From NCBI RefSeq assembly GCF_000189635.1, contig NW_002476507.1, forward strand, positions 62,001-126,000: a stretch of 64,000 nt of DNA, written 5' to 3'. Source of the DNA: Tetrahymena thermophila SB210 (Eukaryota > Ciliophora > Oligohymenophorea > Hymenostomatida > Tetrahymenidae). Both the position numbers and the translations under genes were made by a program. The notes beneath the pieces were generated by a model that worked only from the letters and a program-made list of their open reading frames with translations, was not told the origin of the DNA and did not search any database. Below, piece after piece: positions 13,165-24,986 of this stretch (the first letter of the stretch is position 1; each line of letters starts with the position of its first letter).

Positions 13165-15939
13165 ATGAGTAGGAGTAGTTCAGTCTTAAATTTCAGAGAA
13201 ATAATAATTAGTGGGATTCAAGATTTAGAATAGGGTGTTAAGTAAAGAAATTAAGATAGAAGCAGCTCTTAAAAGAAAGCGAGTCAACATCAAATTGAAT
13301 CTCCTATACCATGCTTTTAATCTAGCTACTAAGATAATTCTCCTAGCAATATAAAAGATTTAGACCTAAGTTATTCTCCTAAGAATGTTAGTTAGTATGA
13401 AATGTCAAATAAATTAGAATATGGACTTAAAGATTACAATAAAATATAATTATAGTCATTTAAAATACCTTCTTTTACCAATCCAGTTCAAAAAAACTAA
13501 AAGAATAGAGAAACTGAAAAACAATCATATAAATTAAACTTAAACAATGTACCAAATCAAAGTGGATTTGACTATTAATAGAAGGAGAACTCAGCTTTGG
13601 CTGGAGGTGAATGCACATTTCGCGAAAAAAATAGTACTTATTACTTTAAAGATGTTAATACCAACAAAAATATTCCTTAGTATAATGTATCGCAATACAG
13701 TATTATTAGACAGAGTGAAAAAAATGAAATTAAAAGTAATTAAGTGACATCTTATTAAGACAGGAGTAATAATGAAAAATAACTTGCATTTAAACATAAC
13801 GATATGTCAAATGATATATATTCTCCTCTAGCTAGTAGAATGGAATGGGAGAACGATTCGAGTATATTTTAAATCAAAAATAGCAGCAAATACGAATCAA
13901 ATAAAAATTTTAATAAACAAATTTAAGAGAATGAAAGAAATGTGGATTATTTTAGTATTTATGATAACCCTTATTAAGATAGGTAGAATATATTTAAAAC
14001 ATTAAAGATAAGTGAACCTTAAACTATTCCAACATAAATTAGCTCAAATATTGAAAGTCCTAAATTTGATTAAGTAAATTAAAATAAAAATGTTGTAAAA
14101 AATAAATTTAAAAGAGCGAAAAGCAGCTACAATTTAAAAGAAAGTAATTCTTTTTCTAATAATAAAAATGGCTAACAGCAAAAGCAAGAAAGAATTGATA
14201 GATCATTAAGCTTTAAAAAAGGTATAAATCTATCACCTCCTAGAAAAACTACAATATCATCATAAATGAAAACCGAAAGAATCCCAACTCAAATTTCCTT
14301 TGAAGATAGCTTAAGATCTTACTAAATGATTGATTAAAATATCAAATAGCCTATAACATAATATGCAGTTTAAAAAGAAAATCTTAAAAGAATGATATTA
14401 AATTTTGAATCTGACTAACTAAGAGGAATATACAATTTATCTGCATTTATCAAATTTTTTAGGGAATTAGGACTCATGCAAGTGGCATAGTAATAAGAAA
14501 ATAATTTATAATAAGAGATATAAGTAGTAGAAGAGCTTTGGAGATTACTTAAATTTGCTTCTTATTCTGCTGAATGTGTCAACACAAGCTTTATTTATCA
14601 AATAGTATTAATCATCATTGATTGTTAAACTTATAAAGCAATTTAAGCTTCCTAGCTAATTGATACTTTATGCCAAAAAGAATACTAAAAATATTCTAAC
14701 TTTTTTTAACAAGAAAGAGAAAACAGTTCAATTTGGATATCTTCTGAAATTGTTAATGGAATTAGAGATGCTCTGTCAGTTTCTGTAAGCTATTTTTTTT
14801 ATTTAAGCAAATTATTAATTAATTTATTTAATTTAATTTGTCATTTGGTTAATAAAATAATCAATCAAAAAAGCCATTTTGATATTTTTTTATCTTTGAG
14901 GCAGCAGCGTTTGCCATTCAATTTTCGAGTTTAATAAAATAATTAATTTGCTTTTTTTTTATAAAATAAGAAAAAAAATGAGAAGATATTTGTGAAAAAC
15001 GAAATAATGAATAAAAATAACTAAAAGGCTAAGATAGCACAGCTCTTTTAGCATACGAACTACTTGAAGACTGATGGTGAATAACACAAAACTAAAAGAA
15101 GCTATTCAAATAACTAATTAACAAATAATTCAGATGAGGATTTTATATATGAAGTGTAAAAATCTAACTAAAATTAATTCAACAAATAACAACATAATGA
15201 AAATAGCACAGATTCTTTACATAGCTTAAAACAATCTAGTTAATTAAACTAGAAAGGAGATAAATCTAACAGAAAATCTGATAGAGATTAATATAAAAAT
15301 TAAAAGAATGTTCATTAGAGATTATTTAACAATTCACAAAGCAAAACTAGAATAATTAAAGATCATTTACAAGCAAAAGAGTAAAAAGAATAAAATGAGA
15401 TCAATTAATGCACATTTAAACCATAAATTAATAAAAACACTCAAAAAATTTTATAAAAATCGCTTTCAAATCTGTAGTTGTAAAAAAATAAAGAACCCAT
15501 AGAATAAGAAGAGTAATCAATAAGAGAAACAATAAAAGGAGTAAAGCAAAATCTTTAGAGAATGGAATAGGCTAGATAGCAAAGAAATCATGAGGAGAAG
15601 TATTGGGAAAATTAACGCTTAAAATATTAAAATTATTTAAATCGTAGTCCTTTAACTAAGAATTCTAAATAGCAATAAAAATTAGTAAATTTAAGTCCAA
15701 GCCCATAAAAACTGAGAACTGAAAAAATAATGAGAGAAAAACCTATGCTTTATGTCGATATTAATATAACAAAAGGAAAAACAGGTAAAATAGCCATATA
15801 TTAAGGTGACATTCCAGAAGATGTTGCTAATAACTTTGCTAAAATTTATAAATTAAATACTGTAGCTACTCAAAAATTAACTAATAAACTAAAGGATATC
15901 ATATAAGCCTATTACTCATAGCTGTATGACTAGTTTTGA
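13165..15939 (+). CDS. unknown 862-residue protein with conserved C-terminal module
   Basis: Two exons, phase-checked: 13165-14784 and 14971-15939, split by a 186-nt intron. Residues 1 to about 400 are Ser/Asn/Lys-rich and probably disordered. An ordered helical stretch follows (about residues 410-540: LKRMILNFESDQLRGIYNLS, LWRLLKFASYSAECVNTSF, IWISSEIVNGIRDAL). Exon 2 begins with another disordered part containing a basic coil (EEYW-type, Arg/Lys/Glu) near 15540-15610. The last 65 residues form a compact module, MLYVDINITKGKTGKIAIYQ then GDIPEDVANNFAKIYKLN, resembling C-terminal modules I know from other protist proteins, where it has no assigned function. The minus- and plus-strand ORFs near 13.6 kb are shadows. 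No enzyme motif is visible. Confidence 0.85.
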
Positions 15940-16599
15940 AATTAAAAAATCAAAATCAAAAAAAATTTTAATTTAAAAAAAAATATAAAAACTAACTTCT
16001 AAATTAACTGTCTGTCTTAAATTGGAATATAAAATTAAAAAATCTAATTTAAAATAACAAAATCTTTCTATCTATGTAAATATATTTATTTTTTATTAAT
16101 AAAGTGTTGTTAATTTATTTTATTTTTATTAAAAATTATATCAATTTAATGTGAGTAATTATATTCTATGGATTTATGCCTCTGTTTAATTAACTTAATA
16201 TAATTATAATGATCTTATTAAAATCAAATAATCTATTAAATATGTAAAGAGAAACAAAAGGAAATTCAGGAGAAGATTGCCAGAAATTTATTACATGCCT
16301 TCTAAAAGCCTACTAAAAGAATGCACAAGATCTTTTATAGTGAAATTGCGTAATAATTATAGCATATGACATGCAAGTTTTGTCATTAATTAATAAATAT
16401 TTAGTGTGTTCATCAGAAAATGAGTTTTGGATCTTAAAGAATAATTGATTTTTTACATAAATTAATTAAAATTTGAATTATATCAGGAGAAACAAGATAT
16501 AAATAGCAAATATAAACGATGATGCTACTTAATAATAAATATAAATTAATATAAAATTAGATCTTAAGATTAATAAAAAATAACAGAATAAATTATCTT
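15940..16599. other. intergenic
   Basis: 3' flank of the previous gene and promoter of the aminotransferase. I see no supported feature. Confidence 0.5.
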
Positions 16600-18972
16600 A
16601 TGAGCACTTCGTCTTAATAGCAAGTAAACTAATTAGCTAAACTACGCATTTTAAATTAAAATAAACGCATTTGTTTTCTACTTTTTTCCAACTTTTTTCT
16701 ACTAGCTTTTACTAATCTAATTTCTCTTCTACTAAAAAAATAAAAAAGATTCAAAGAGGAGCTGAAAGATTAAATGGATTCGATAAACCAACTGTCTGGT
16801 CTATTTTCTCACCCCTTTCTGTTGAATACAAGTCTGTCAATTTGGTAATAAAACTATAATTGCCTTTCTATTATAAAAATATAAACTGTAATTTTCTTAA
16901 CACCTTTAGAGTAATAGAGCATATAAATTAATTCAAAAATGAACTATCATTTTCACCTATTTTAATCGCTTTTAAGGTTCTAATAACATTTCATATGTTA
17001 TTAAATATAGAGATTAAATGGATATATTTTATCATTTGCAAGTTATTGGTGGTTATTAAAAAAAAAAAAAAAATTAAGCAATAACTCAAGCCATATCCCA
17101 CTACAATAGTTTTGAGATAGTAATAATGGATTATATCGAGTCAATTTGTTTAAATCATCCACAATAAACACAATAAAGACAGTAGAAGAAATATAAACAT
17201 ATTAAATTAATTAAATCCTTTTAAAATTATAGGGATAAGGTTTTCCTAACTGGAATCCTCCTGACTTTTTCATGGACAGTTTATTAAAATTGACCAAGGA
17301 GGGACCCCATCAATATACCCGTGCATTCGGATCTCCTAAACTTGTTAAAGCTATTGCCGATTTCTACTCTCCTATTTTCAATCGCTAATTAGATGCAAAT
17401 ACAAATGTATGTGTTAGTGCTGGTGGTGTCAGTTGCCTTAACTCTATTTTCTTAGGTAACTTTACATTTTTAGCGTATGGATAATTAATTGTTGAAAAAA
17501 AATATTGATAGCTAATAAAAAATATCTTTGAAGATAAGATTTGTTAAAAAATTTAAGAAATTTATTAAAAAATTTAACAAATTCATTAAAAATCTATTTT
17601 TAAAGTTTAAATATTAAATAGAAAAAAATAGCTCTTCAATTAAAACAATTTTTAAATAGTTTTAAACTATATTAAGACTCATTTTTAAAAACGAACATGA
17701 ATTTAAATTATTTTTTAATGTTCTAAAAGATAAATTTTAGCTTTTTTGCAAATAATGAATAAATTTTTAAAAAGCATTTGTCCTTTAAATTTAGTTGCAA
17801 ATATCTCAACAAATATATTTAAATTTTTTATTTAATTGATATATATTTATAATTATAGGGCTTGTAAATCCTGGGGAAGAAGTCATATTACTTGATCCAA
17901 GCTATGATTGCTATCGTGCTTAAATTCAAATGGCTGGAGGTATTTCTAAAAGTGTTCCTTTGAGACCAAGATAATTAAACTCACAAACCGATATTAAACA
18001 AAGAGGACCTGTATATACAGTAAGTGCATCAGATGCTTGGGATGTAGATTTTGAATTACTTGAAAAAACTATCAATGATAACACTAAGATTTTGTTAATT
18101 AATACACCTCATAATCCTACTGGTAAGGTTTTCAACCGCCAAGAATTAGAACGTATTCACGAGATAGTTAAAAAATATCCTAAATGTATCGTTGTTGAAG
18201 ATGGTGTATATGAACATCTATGCTTTGATAACTATGAACCCTTGAAGCTCCCTCGTTTCGCCTAATTAGAAGGTGCTTGGGATAGAACTGTATCTGTTTA
18301 CTCTGCTGGTAAGCTTTACTCAGCAACAGGTATCCGTATGGGTTGGGCAGTTGGTCCTCAAAGTATCATAAAATATGTACAATCTTTCCACTAATACTCC
18401 GTTTTTTGCCAGTAAAAAAATAAAAATATTGATATGAAATAAAACTAAAAATTATTTTTGATTTCATTTCTAAAACTAAATCTAAATGAATTAGCAAAAA
18501 AGAAAATTATTTTTTTAGATTAAATTGAAATAAATTAAATTTAAATTTAAAAAATAGACATGGACCTATGCAAGATGCTACTGCTGAAGCTTTGGAATTA
18601 TCAAGCAAGTCTTCTTATTTTACTGACACTGCTTAAAAATTGAAAAATCACCGTGATTTATTAATTAACTAGTTGGTTAACTCTAAAATACCATTTAATA
18701 TTTGGGTTCCAGAAGGAGGTTTCTTTGTAATTTGTGATATTAGTTAAGTTGAAGTTGATCCAAAATACTTTGTAGATGAAAAGACTGGTGAAAAATACAC
18801 CAAAGATTATGCATTCTCTATATGGCTATGCAAAGAAAAAGGTGTTACTGCTATACCTTGTTCTGTCTTCTATCCACCAGAATATTAACATCTTGGTCAA
18901 AACCTCGTCCGTTTTGCTTTCTGCAAAACAGAAGATACTATTTTGGAGGCTGGAAAGCGTTTTAATAACTGA
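16600..18972 (+). CDS. kynurenine/glutamine-type aminotransferase (PLP, class I/II)
   Basis: PLP-dependent transaminase of the kynurenine-oxoglutarate aminotransferase / cysteine-conjugate beta-lyase group. Exons: 16600-16623 (start, inferred), 16749-16844, 17233-17455, 17859-18411, 18558-18972; 436 residues, normal for the family, all phases consistent. Hallmarks: NGFDKPTVWSIFSPLS and NLGQGFPNWNPPDF at the N-terminus, INTPHNPTGKVF, VVEDGVYEHLCFD, and the PLP-binding lysine in YSAGKLYSATGIRMGW (about residue 266), then VRFAFCKTEDTI near the end. The start is the weak point: no in-frame ATG precedes RGAERLNG in its own exon. The best solution is MSTSSQQQ spliced across a pyrimidine-rich 125-nt intron. 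An alternative is unspliced upstream sequence resembling a mitochondrial presequence (HLFSTFFQLFSTSFYQS) with its ATG in an earlier exon. Confidence 0.92.
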
Positions 18973-21900
18973 TAAAAATTGTATAAATTAGCAATAATAG
19001 TATAATTAATATTTAGTAGTTATATTTTCTTGCATTTAACTTATCAAAAATTATTAATTTTAGCAATAATATCAAGCATTTACATATATGTATTAAGTTT
19101 ACTTAGCAATTACTTTCTTTTTCCTTTTAGTTTGTTGTTTTTTTATTATAAATTTTTATATAAATATTAAAACTAAAGATGGATAAAGAAATTGTAAAAA
19201 TAAACAATTGTAATATTTATAATTTATTTAATTTCAAATTAAGTATTTAATAAATATTTTAGTTTTTATCAAAGGAATGATAAAATAAATAAGATATGCA
19301 TTGTTAAACAACTACAAAATTTTTCTGCTATAAAAATTATGAAATTATTCCTCAATAAACTCTTAATTTTTAAAAATCTTGGTTAGACAATTTCTGTTAA
19401 GTGTGCTTTAAAAGAATTTAAATATTAAATTAAAGATATTATTTTTTAAATCTCTAAATAATAAGTAAAAAGAATTATATAAATGGGCTTACTTTTCAAA
19501 TGATATTAAATATCATCATCATACCAATAGATTGAAACTTTGATAAGGTTTTTTAATACAACTCATAAATAAAATAAGAAGAAGTTTCAAAAATTTAAAA
19601 ACAATAGCTTTTAAAAGTAAATATCTCATTTTTAGTTTTTAAAAAAACATGAAGAATTTTATATAATTATCATTAAATAAGTTAAAATTAATATTTTATA
19701 ATAGTGGATTCCAATAATAGTAATCAAATAAATAAATATGCTGGAGTAAGGTTTGTTTTATCACACCTATATTTTTGAATAATTTAATTTTTATTTTTAT
19801 ATTATTCTAATAAATATATTTTAATTGATTAATTTTACCCTCCCTAACATATTTTTTGAAAGATTTAATTATAAAAATTTTTAAAACTCTTGATAAATAA
19901 CTAAATAGCAAATTCCTTGATAATATGGAGAAAATAAGTGATAAAAATATAATTAAAAATATTTCATCTTATTAGATCAAATAATTACATTTCTGATAGC
20001 TCTTTAGAATCTTATTTATCTAGCTTTATAAAAAAATTAGGTAAATTAAATTACAATTAAATTTACTTAAAATTGTATTATTAAAAAGTTATTCACTTAA
20101 CTTACTCACTTTGAGAAAAAATGAAATAGATAGATAGATTTGTAAATTGACGATATTAAAATTAACAAATATAGTAAATTATAAATTCAGCGTTGATTTT
20201 ATTTGTAATATTTTTTTTAATTAGTTTGATTGATAGTAAAACAAATTTATATTACTAAATTTTGCTAATAAAATTTAATTTATTTAGCAAAAAACGAGAT
20301 ATAAAAATATCTACGATAAAATAAAGCTTGAAACAAAAGTACTTTTTCAGACAAATTGATTTTAAAGTTAAAAAATTTTAAAACCATTTTTGTTTCAATT
20401 AAAAACAAAAATAATGATTAAATTAATAAAAATATTAAATTAATTTTTACACCAAAAGGTTATATTAAAAATAAAGATATTTTGTAAGTCATTGATAATT
20501 AAAAAAATAAAGTTGAGGGGCTTCTCTTTTTCACTTATCGAAAGTTAAACTTGCAACTAAAATTAATTATAATCACATACTAGCTCATATTATTTAATCA
20601 TAAATCATAATATCTAATAAAAGAATTAAAATTTATTACCTACGACTTATTGAAATATTAATTTGATCACTTTATATACATAAATACAGTAAGACCTGTC
20701 AAAATGGGCATTATTATAAACTGAGCGTTCTTCAAAGATAAACAAAACTTTTTATCCCAAATATAAATTTTTCACTATAAAATCCATCTTTAAACTGGTC
20801 ACTTAAATAATTTATGGTTCTGAGAGAGCCGAGCTTAGACAAATTTCACTTTTATTACCTTTACTTCACTAAATAATCTTATAAAATTCAAACCAGATTT
20901 ACTAAATATTAAATTCCTCTTTTAAGTTAAACAAATTGTAACTAAAATTCTCACTTCTCATAAATTCTTTTCATAACTACTTTCTATTAGTTATTTGAAA
21001 ACAATAAATAACAAAAGATTAAAGCTGATTATATAAAAGATAGTAGTATAAAATCTATCATATTTAATCTTGCCTCTAAGAAAATCTTTCTTTATTTGCT
21101 AACTAATTTAGATAAAAAAAATAAAATTGTAAGCAATAAAGCTATCTATAAAATTTATCTACTAAAATAAAATACCAAGAAATTTACATTTACTTATTAA
21201 ATAGAAAAAATGTTTTAATTTTATTATTAGATAGTGTATGTTGGTAATGATTAAAAGCAAATAAACATTATGCAAATATATATATATTAGTTTTTATTGG
21301 CAAAAAATGGAACCTAGTACTTGATTTGTGATTTTATAAATTTTGAGTTACTCTGAAACCTTGTAGTATTGAATTTTTTATTGATAAAAATATGTAATCT
21401 TCAAAATATTTAGGAAGTAAGTCTATAGGCAACTGTATGAAAAACTAAAGCGAATTTAATCATTTCCTTTACAAATGAAAGAATCTATGAAAATGATTCT
21501 TGCAAATAAATAAATAATTTATTAAAAAAAAATTAATTAATTAATCAATTAATTTTACTGCAATAACCAAAGTAAAGACATAAAAAGGCTAACTTCCAAA
21601 ATTTAATTAAAAGAAAGTGATTAACAAAATATTCAACACATATTTAAAATATTGATGAACACGAGCAGCCACATCTAGATAGATTCAATAGAATAACCTT
21701 AATAAAAAAGATTATCTTTTAATTAAAAATGCTGTTTTCTGTTGGTGCTTGTTATTTATGCTGTTTTAGTAATCTCTACTTTAACACTAATTTGACGAAA
21801 ATTATTTAAAATATCAATTGACTGACTGAATGAAAGATTGAACCGCTTAATATTTTTTTTGTTTTATAGTCTATAGAAATTAAAATAAAGTAGCTTTTTT

Positions 21901-23100
21901 CGACTCATATCTTAATTATAATTAAGGCATATGGAGCGGCTACTTTGAATTTGGCTATACCTTTAAAACTTCTAGTTTTTAAACCATTTTTCCAATTAAC
22001 ATAATAAACCAACATTAAGTTAAAATCAAAAAAAAACAATTAATATTTACTATTTATTATTTATCAATCTACTAACTTTTGTTGACTTTATTTTAAATAC
22101 AATTTATGTAAAATATTAGTATGTCAATAAAATTTTTGGCTTATAAAACAATTTGTTTCCTTCAACAGCATTAATTATTCATGAATCAAATCTTGGAATA
22201 AAACATAGAAAATCTATATATTCAAAAATAAAAAACTACATTTTTATTGTTAAACTAAATTTAATAATTTAATTTTCTAATTGATTACTCAATTTTATAA
22301 TAAAGATTGATCATTAAAAATTATTATTTATGAGTTAAATCCAGACTTTTTAAATTTTAAAACTAATAGGAACTAGATTTATAATTAAATAAAAGCTAGG
22401 CTGTTTTTATACGTTTTATTAATTACCATTTATTTTATTAACTCAAAACAAACAGCTTAAATTCTAATATTTTGAAAATGACTTAAAACATATCTTAATT
22501 AAAAACTAAAATCTTAATTTATAAATTCAAGAATATTATAATCCTTAAATTTTTATTTTTTTTATTAAAATGTAAGTTGATAATTATAAAATAGGTTAAA
22601 AGTATAATAAATTCATTATTATACTATATTATATTGTATCTTTCTTATTGTTAGATACAAATTTAACATAAAAATAAATTCATTTATTCTAATTAAATTT
22701 TTTTCAGATGAAGTTAAAGGTATTTATTTAGAAATGAATTTGGCTTTTAATAGATTAGTGATTTTAAAATTTAAGTGTTATGTTTTTTTTAATGATAAAA
22801 ATTTTAATTTTATAAAATAGATTAATTAATGTTTATTTATTATTATAAAAAAATCTTAAAGATATTTGAATAAAGCAGAACATTTAATTAATTAGTTAAT
22901 AAAATATGTAGGATCTTTTGATGGATAAGTTAGGATTTATAATATTCAATTTATTTGTTTATTTATTTTTTGCCATAAGCAAATTGAAAACAGAAATAAA
23001 AAGAGTATCTTTATTTAATTTTTGGATATATTTTAATAGATTTTAGAAATATTAAGAATATTTTTGAAGAAAGTAATTATTAGAGTAAAGTTCAAGCAAA
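18973..23100. other. 4.1-kb gene-poor region
   Basis: The longest stretch without a recognisable gene. One frame stays open from about 20690 to 21354 (TGA), but its product is poor in Glu/Asp and has no family likeness, so I do not call it. A transposon-end-like motif lies at 20689 and a perfect 16-base palindrome (cttaattataattaag) near 21911. No tRNA or rRNA seen. Confidence 0.5.
20689..20714 (+). repeat. possible Tc1/pogo-type terminal repeat remnant
   Basis: After a TA dinucleotide the sequence reads cagtaagacctgtcaaaat followed by gggc. CAGT..RACCT.T is the usual outer end of pogo/Fot-type DNA transposons, which insert at TA. No matching inverted end or transposase was found downstream, so this may be chance. 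Confidence 0.2.
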
Positions 23101-24484
23101 ATGTCGATTGTTTCTATTGCTAAAAAATATATTTTTGGTTCTTACATTCCTGTTATCGTTATTAACACAGGAATTGATGCTAAGGCGTAATGACTAGTTT
23201 TATCATAGAATTTGGGATTATTTTAGTTATAAAATATATATTTTTACAAAAATACTGATCTATTTGATTATTAAAAATGAGAAGAATTAGTTACAAAATT
23301 AATTTATATTATATTTTATAGTACCTAAGACGTAAGAAATTCTATAGCTAAGATTGATGCAGATAGAGCTAAAGCTGTTGCCTTACTTATTAACTCACCA
23401 GGTTATTAGTTTATAATATTAAATATGCACACATTAATGATTATTTAATTGGTTATCTTAAAAGATAAATTGACAAAATTAAAAATAAAAATGCAATAAT
23501 TTATAAAAAAATATGAGATCCATCATATTTATTTAGTTCATATTTTAGGCAAAAATGAAGAATATTCATTTAAAATAGGAAACATCTAAAAATTTTTTAT
23601 TTTACCTGATAAAAACAGGTGGATCTCCTGTATAGTGTGACATAATTACTGAAATGGTAAAAGGATTTAGCAAAAAGCATCACTTACCACTTTACACATT
23701 TGCTAATGATATAGCTGCAAGTGGCGGATAATTCCTTCTTTCTATTGGTAAACAGCATAAAATATTATTTTTTTAAATTAAACTTTTTGTAATATCAAAC
23801 AGGAGATAAATCTTTTGCTTAGGAAACTTCATTAGTTGGTAGTGTTGGTGTTGTAGGCATGTGGTTTGGTTTAGGAAATCTTGCTAAGGAATATAAGCTA
23901 AAGCCAGAAATTTTTTCATCTAATTAGTATATTTTTAAATTAGCATTAAAGAAAATTGTTATTTTAGTTAAAAGCATGGTGCATGCATAACCTATTATAA
24001 TAAATTATTTTTTAATTTTAGGGAATAAGAATTAGCTTACATGAATTTTTTTGAAGATTTGACTCCTGAAAAGAAAGAGAAGATTATCAGAACATTGAAA
24101 ACTCACCACAAAATATTCATTGAGCATATTGAAAAACATAGCAATTATAAAATTTCCCCTGAAGAAAGGGAAAAAAAAATATATGATGCTTCAATTGTTT
24201 TAGGAAAAGATGCAGTAAAATATGGGTAATTAATTAATTATTTATTTAATATATAATTTAAATTCATTTTACTAAAGGAAATTAATTGTTTTATGATAAA
24301 TTTTAATAGATTGGTTGATGAGATAGGATAATATTAATCCGTTCTTAATAGAGATTTTCCAGGAGTTTAAATAGAAATTATTTCATCTGAAAGTTGGAGA
24401 TAGAAAATATTAGGAAGCATTTTCGCTAAAATGGGAGTAAGCACATAAGAGAGTATATTAGATAGAAATCTTTTACTTATGTGA
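23101..24484 (+). CDS. peptidase S49 family protein (SppA/SohB-like)
   Basis: Homologue of bacterial signal-peptide peptidase SppA/SohB, membrane-associated serine proteases of the ClpP/crotonase fold. Six exons, phase-checked: 23101-23186, 23322-23401, 23619-23747, 23803-23926, 24022-24225, 24310-24484; 265 residues. Family marks: VALLINSPGGSPVQCDIITE, the nucleophile Ser (about residue 90) in NDIAASGGQFLLSIG, SLVGSVGVVGMW and KYGLVDEIGQYQSVL. Where SohB/SppA proteins carry the dyad lysine (AGK-K-MLDPF region), this protein reads FSSNQEQELAYMNFFEDLTP, with no lysine. It may therefore be inactive, or use another residue. No clear signal peptide; the N-terminus (MSIVSIAKKYIFGSYIPVIV) is weakly hydrophobic. 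A mitochondrial or organellar location is possible but not shown. Confidence 0.88.
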
Positions 24485-24986
24485 ATAAACTTACTCCAAA
24501 ATTAAATTGATAATATTTTATTTAAATTATGAACTACTACGTATTTATTGCATACTTATTTGGTTTCATAATTAATAAAAAATTACAAAAATAAAATACT
24601 AACTAACTGATATATTTTACAATAAACTTTTCATTTGGCAAAAATGTTTAAATAATTTTACAATAAAATAAATCATTATTTTATTTTTGATATAAAAATG
24701 AAAGAGATTAAAGTGAATAATAAATAATTAAGAGTTGAAAATAATGGGAAAATAATTTATTTCTCCTAATCCTTCAAAAATTCTTAAATTCTTTTAATAG
24801 TTGATTTTTAGGCAAGAGTTTACAAATATAATTAATACAATTTTTTCTTTTGAACTTAAAATTTTAAGTAGTTTATACTCGATAATCATAGGAAAATAAA
24901 TATTTAATTAAATTATTGAGCCAACTATGATAAATTCTGACATATTTTAGAAAAAACGATTATTTGTTTACTGCAAATAATCTTCT
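24485..24986. other. short convergent intergenic region
   Basis: Shared 3' flank of two convergent genes. No feature seen. Confidence 0.5.

Noticed and set aside
20690-21356. Frame open for about 220 codons with TGA as only stop
   Set aside because: Poor in Asp/Glu, no motifs, and such lengths are expected by chance when TGA is the only stop in A/T-rich DNA.
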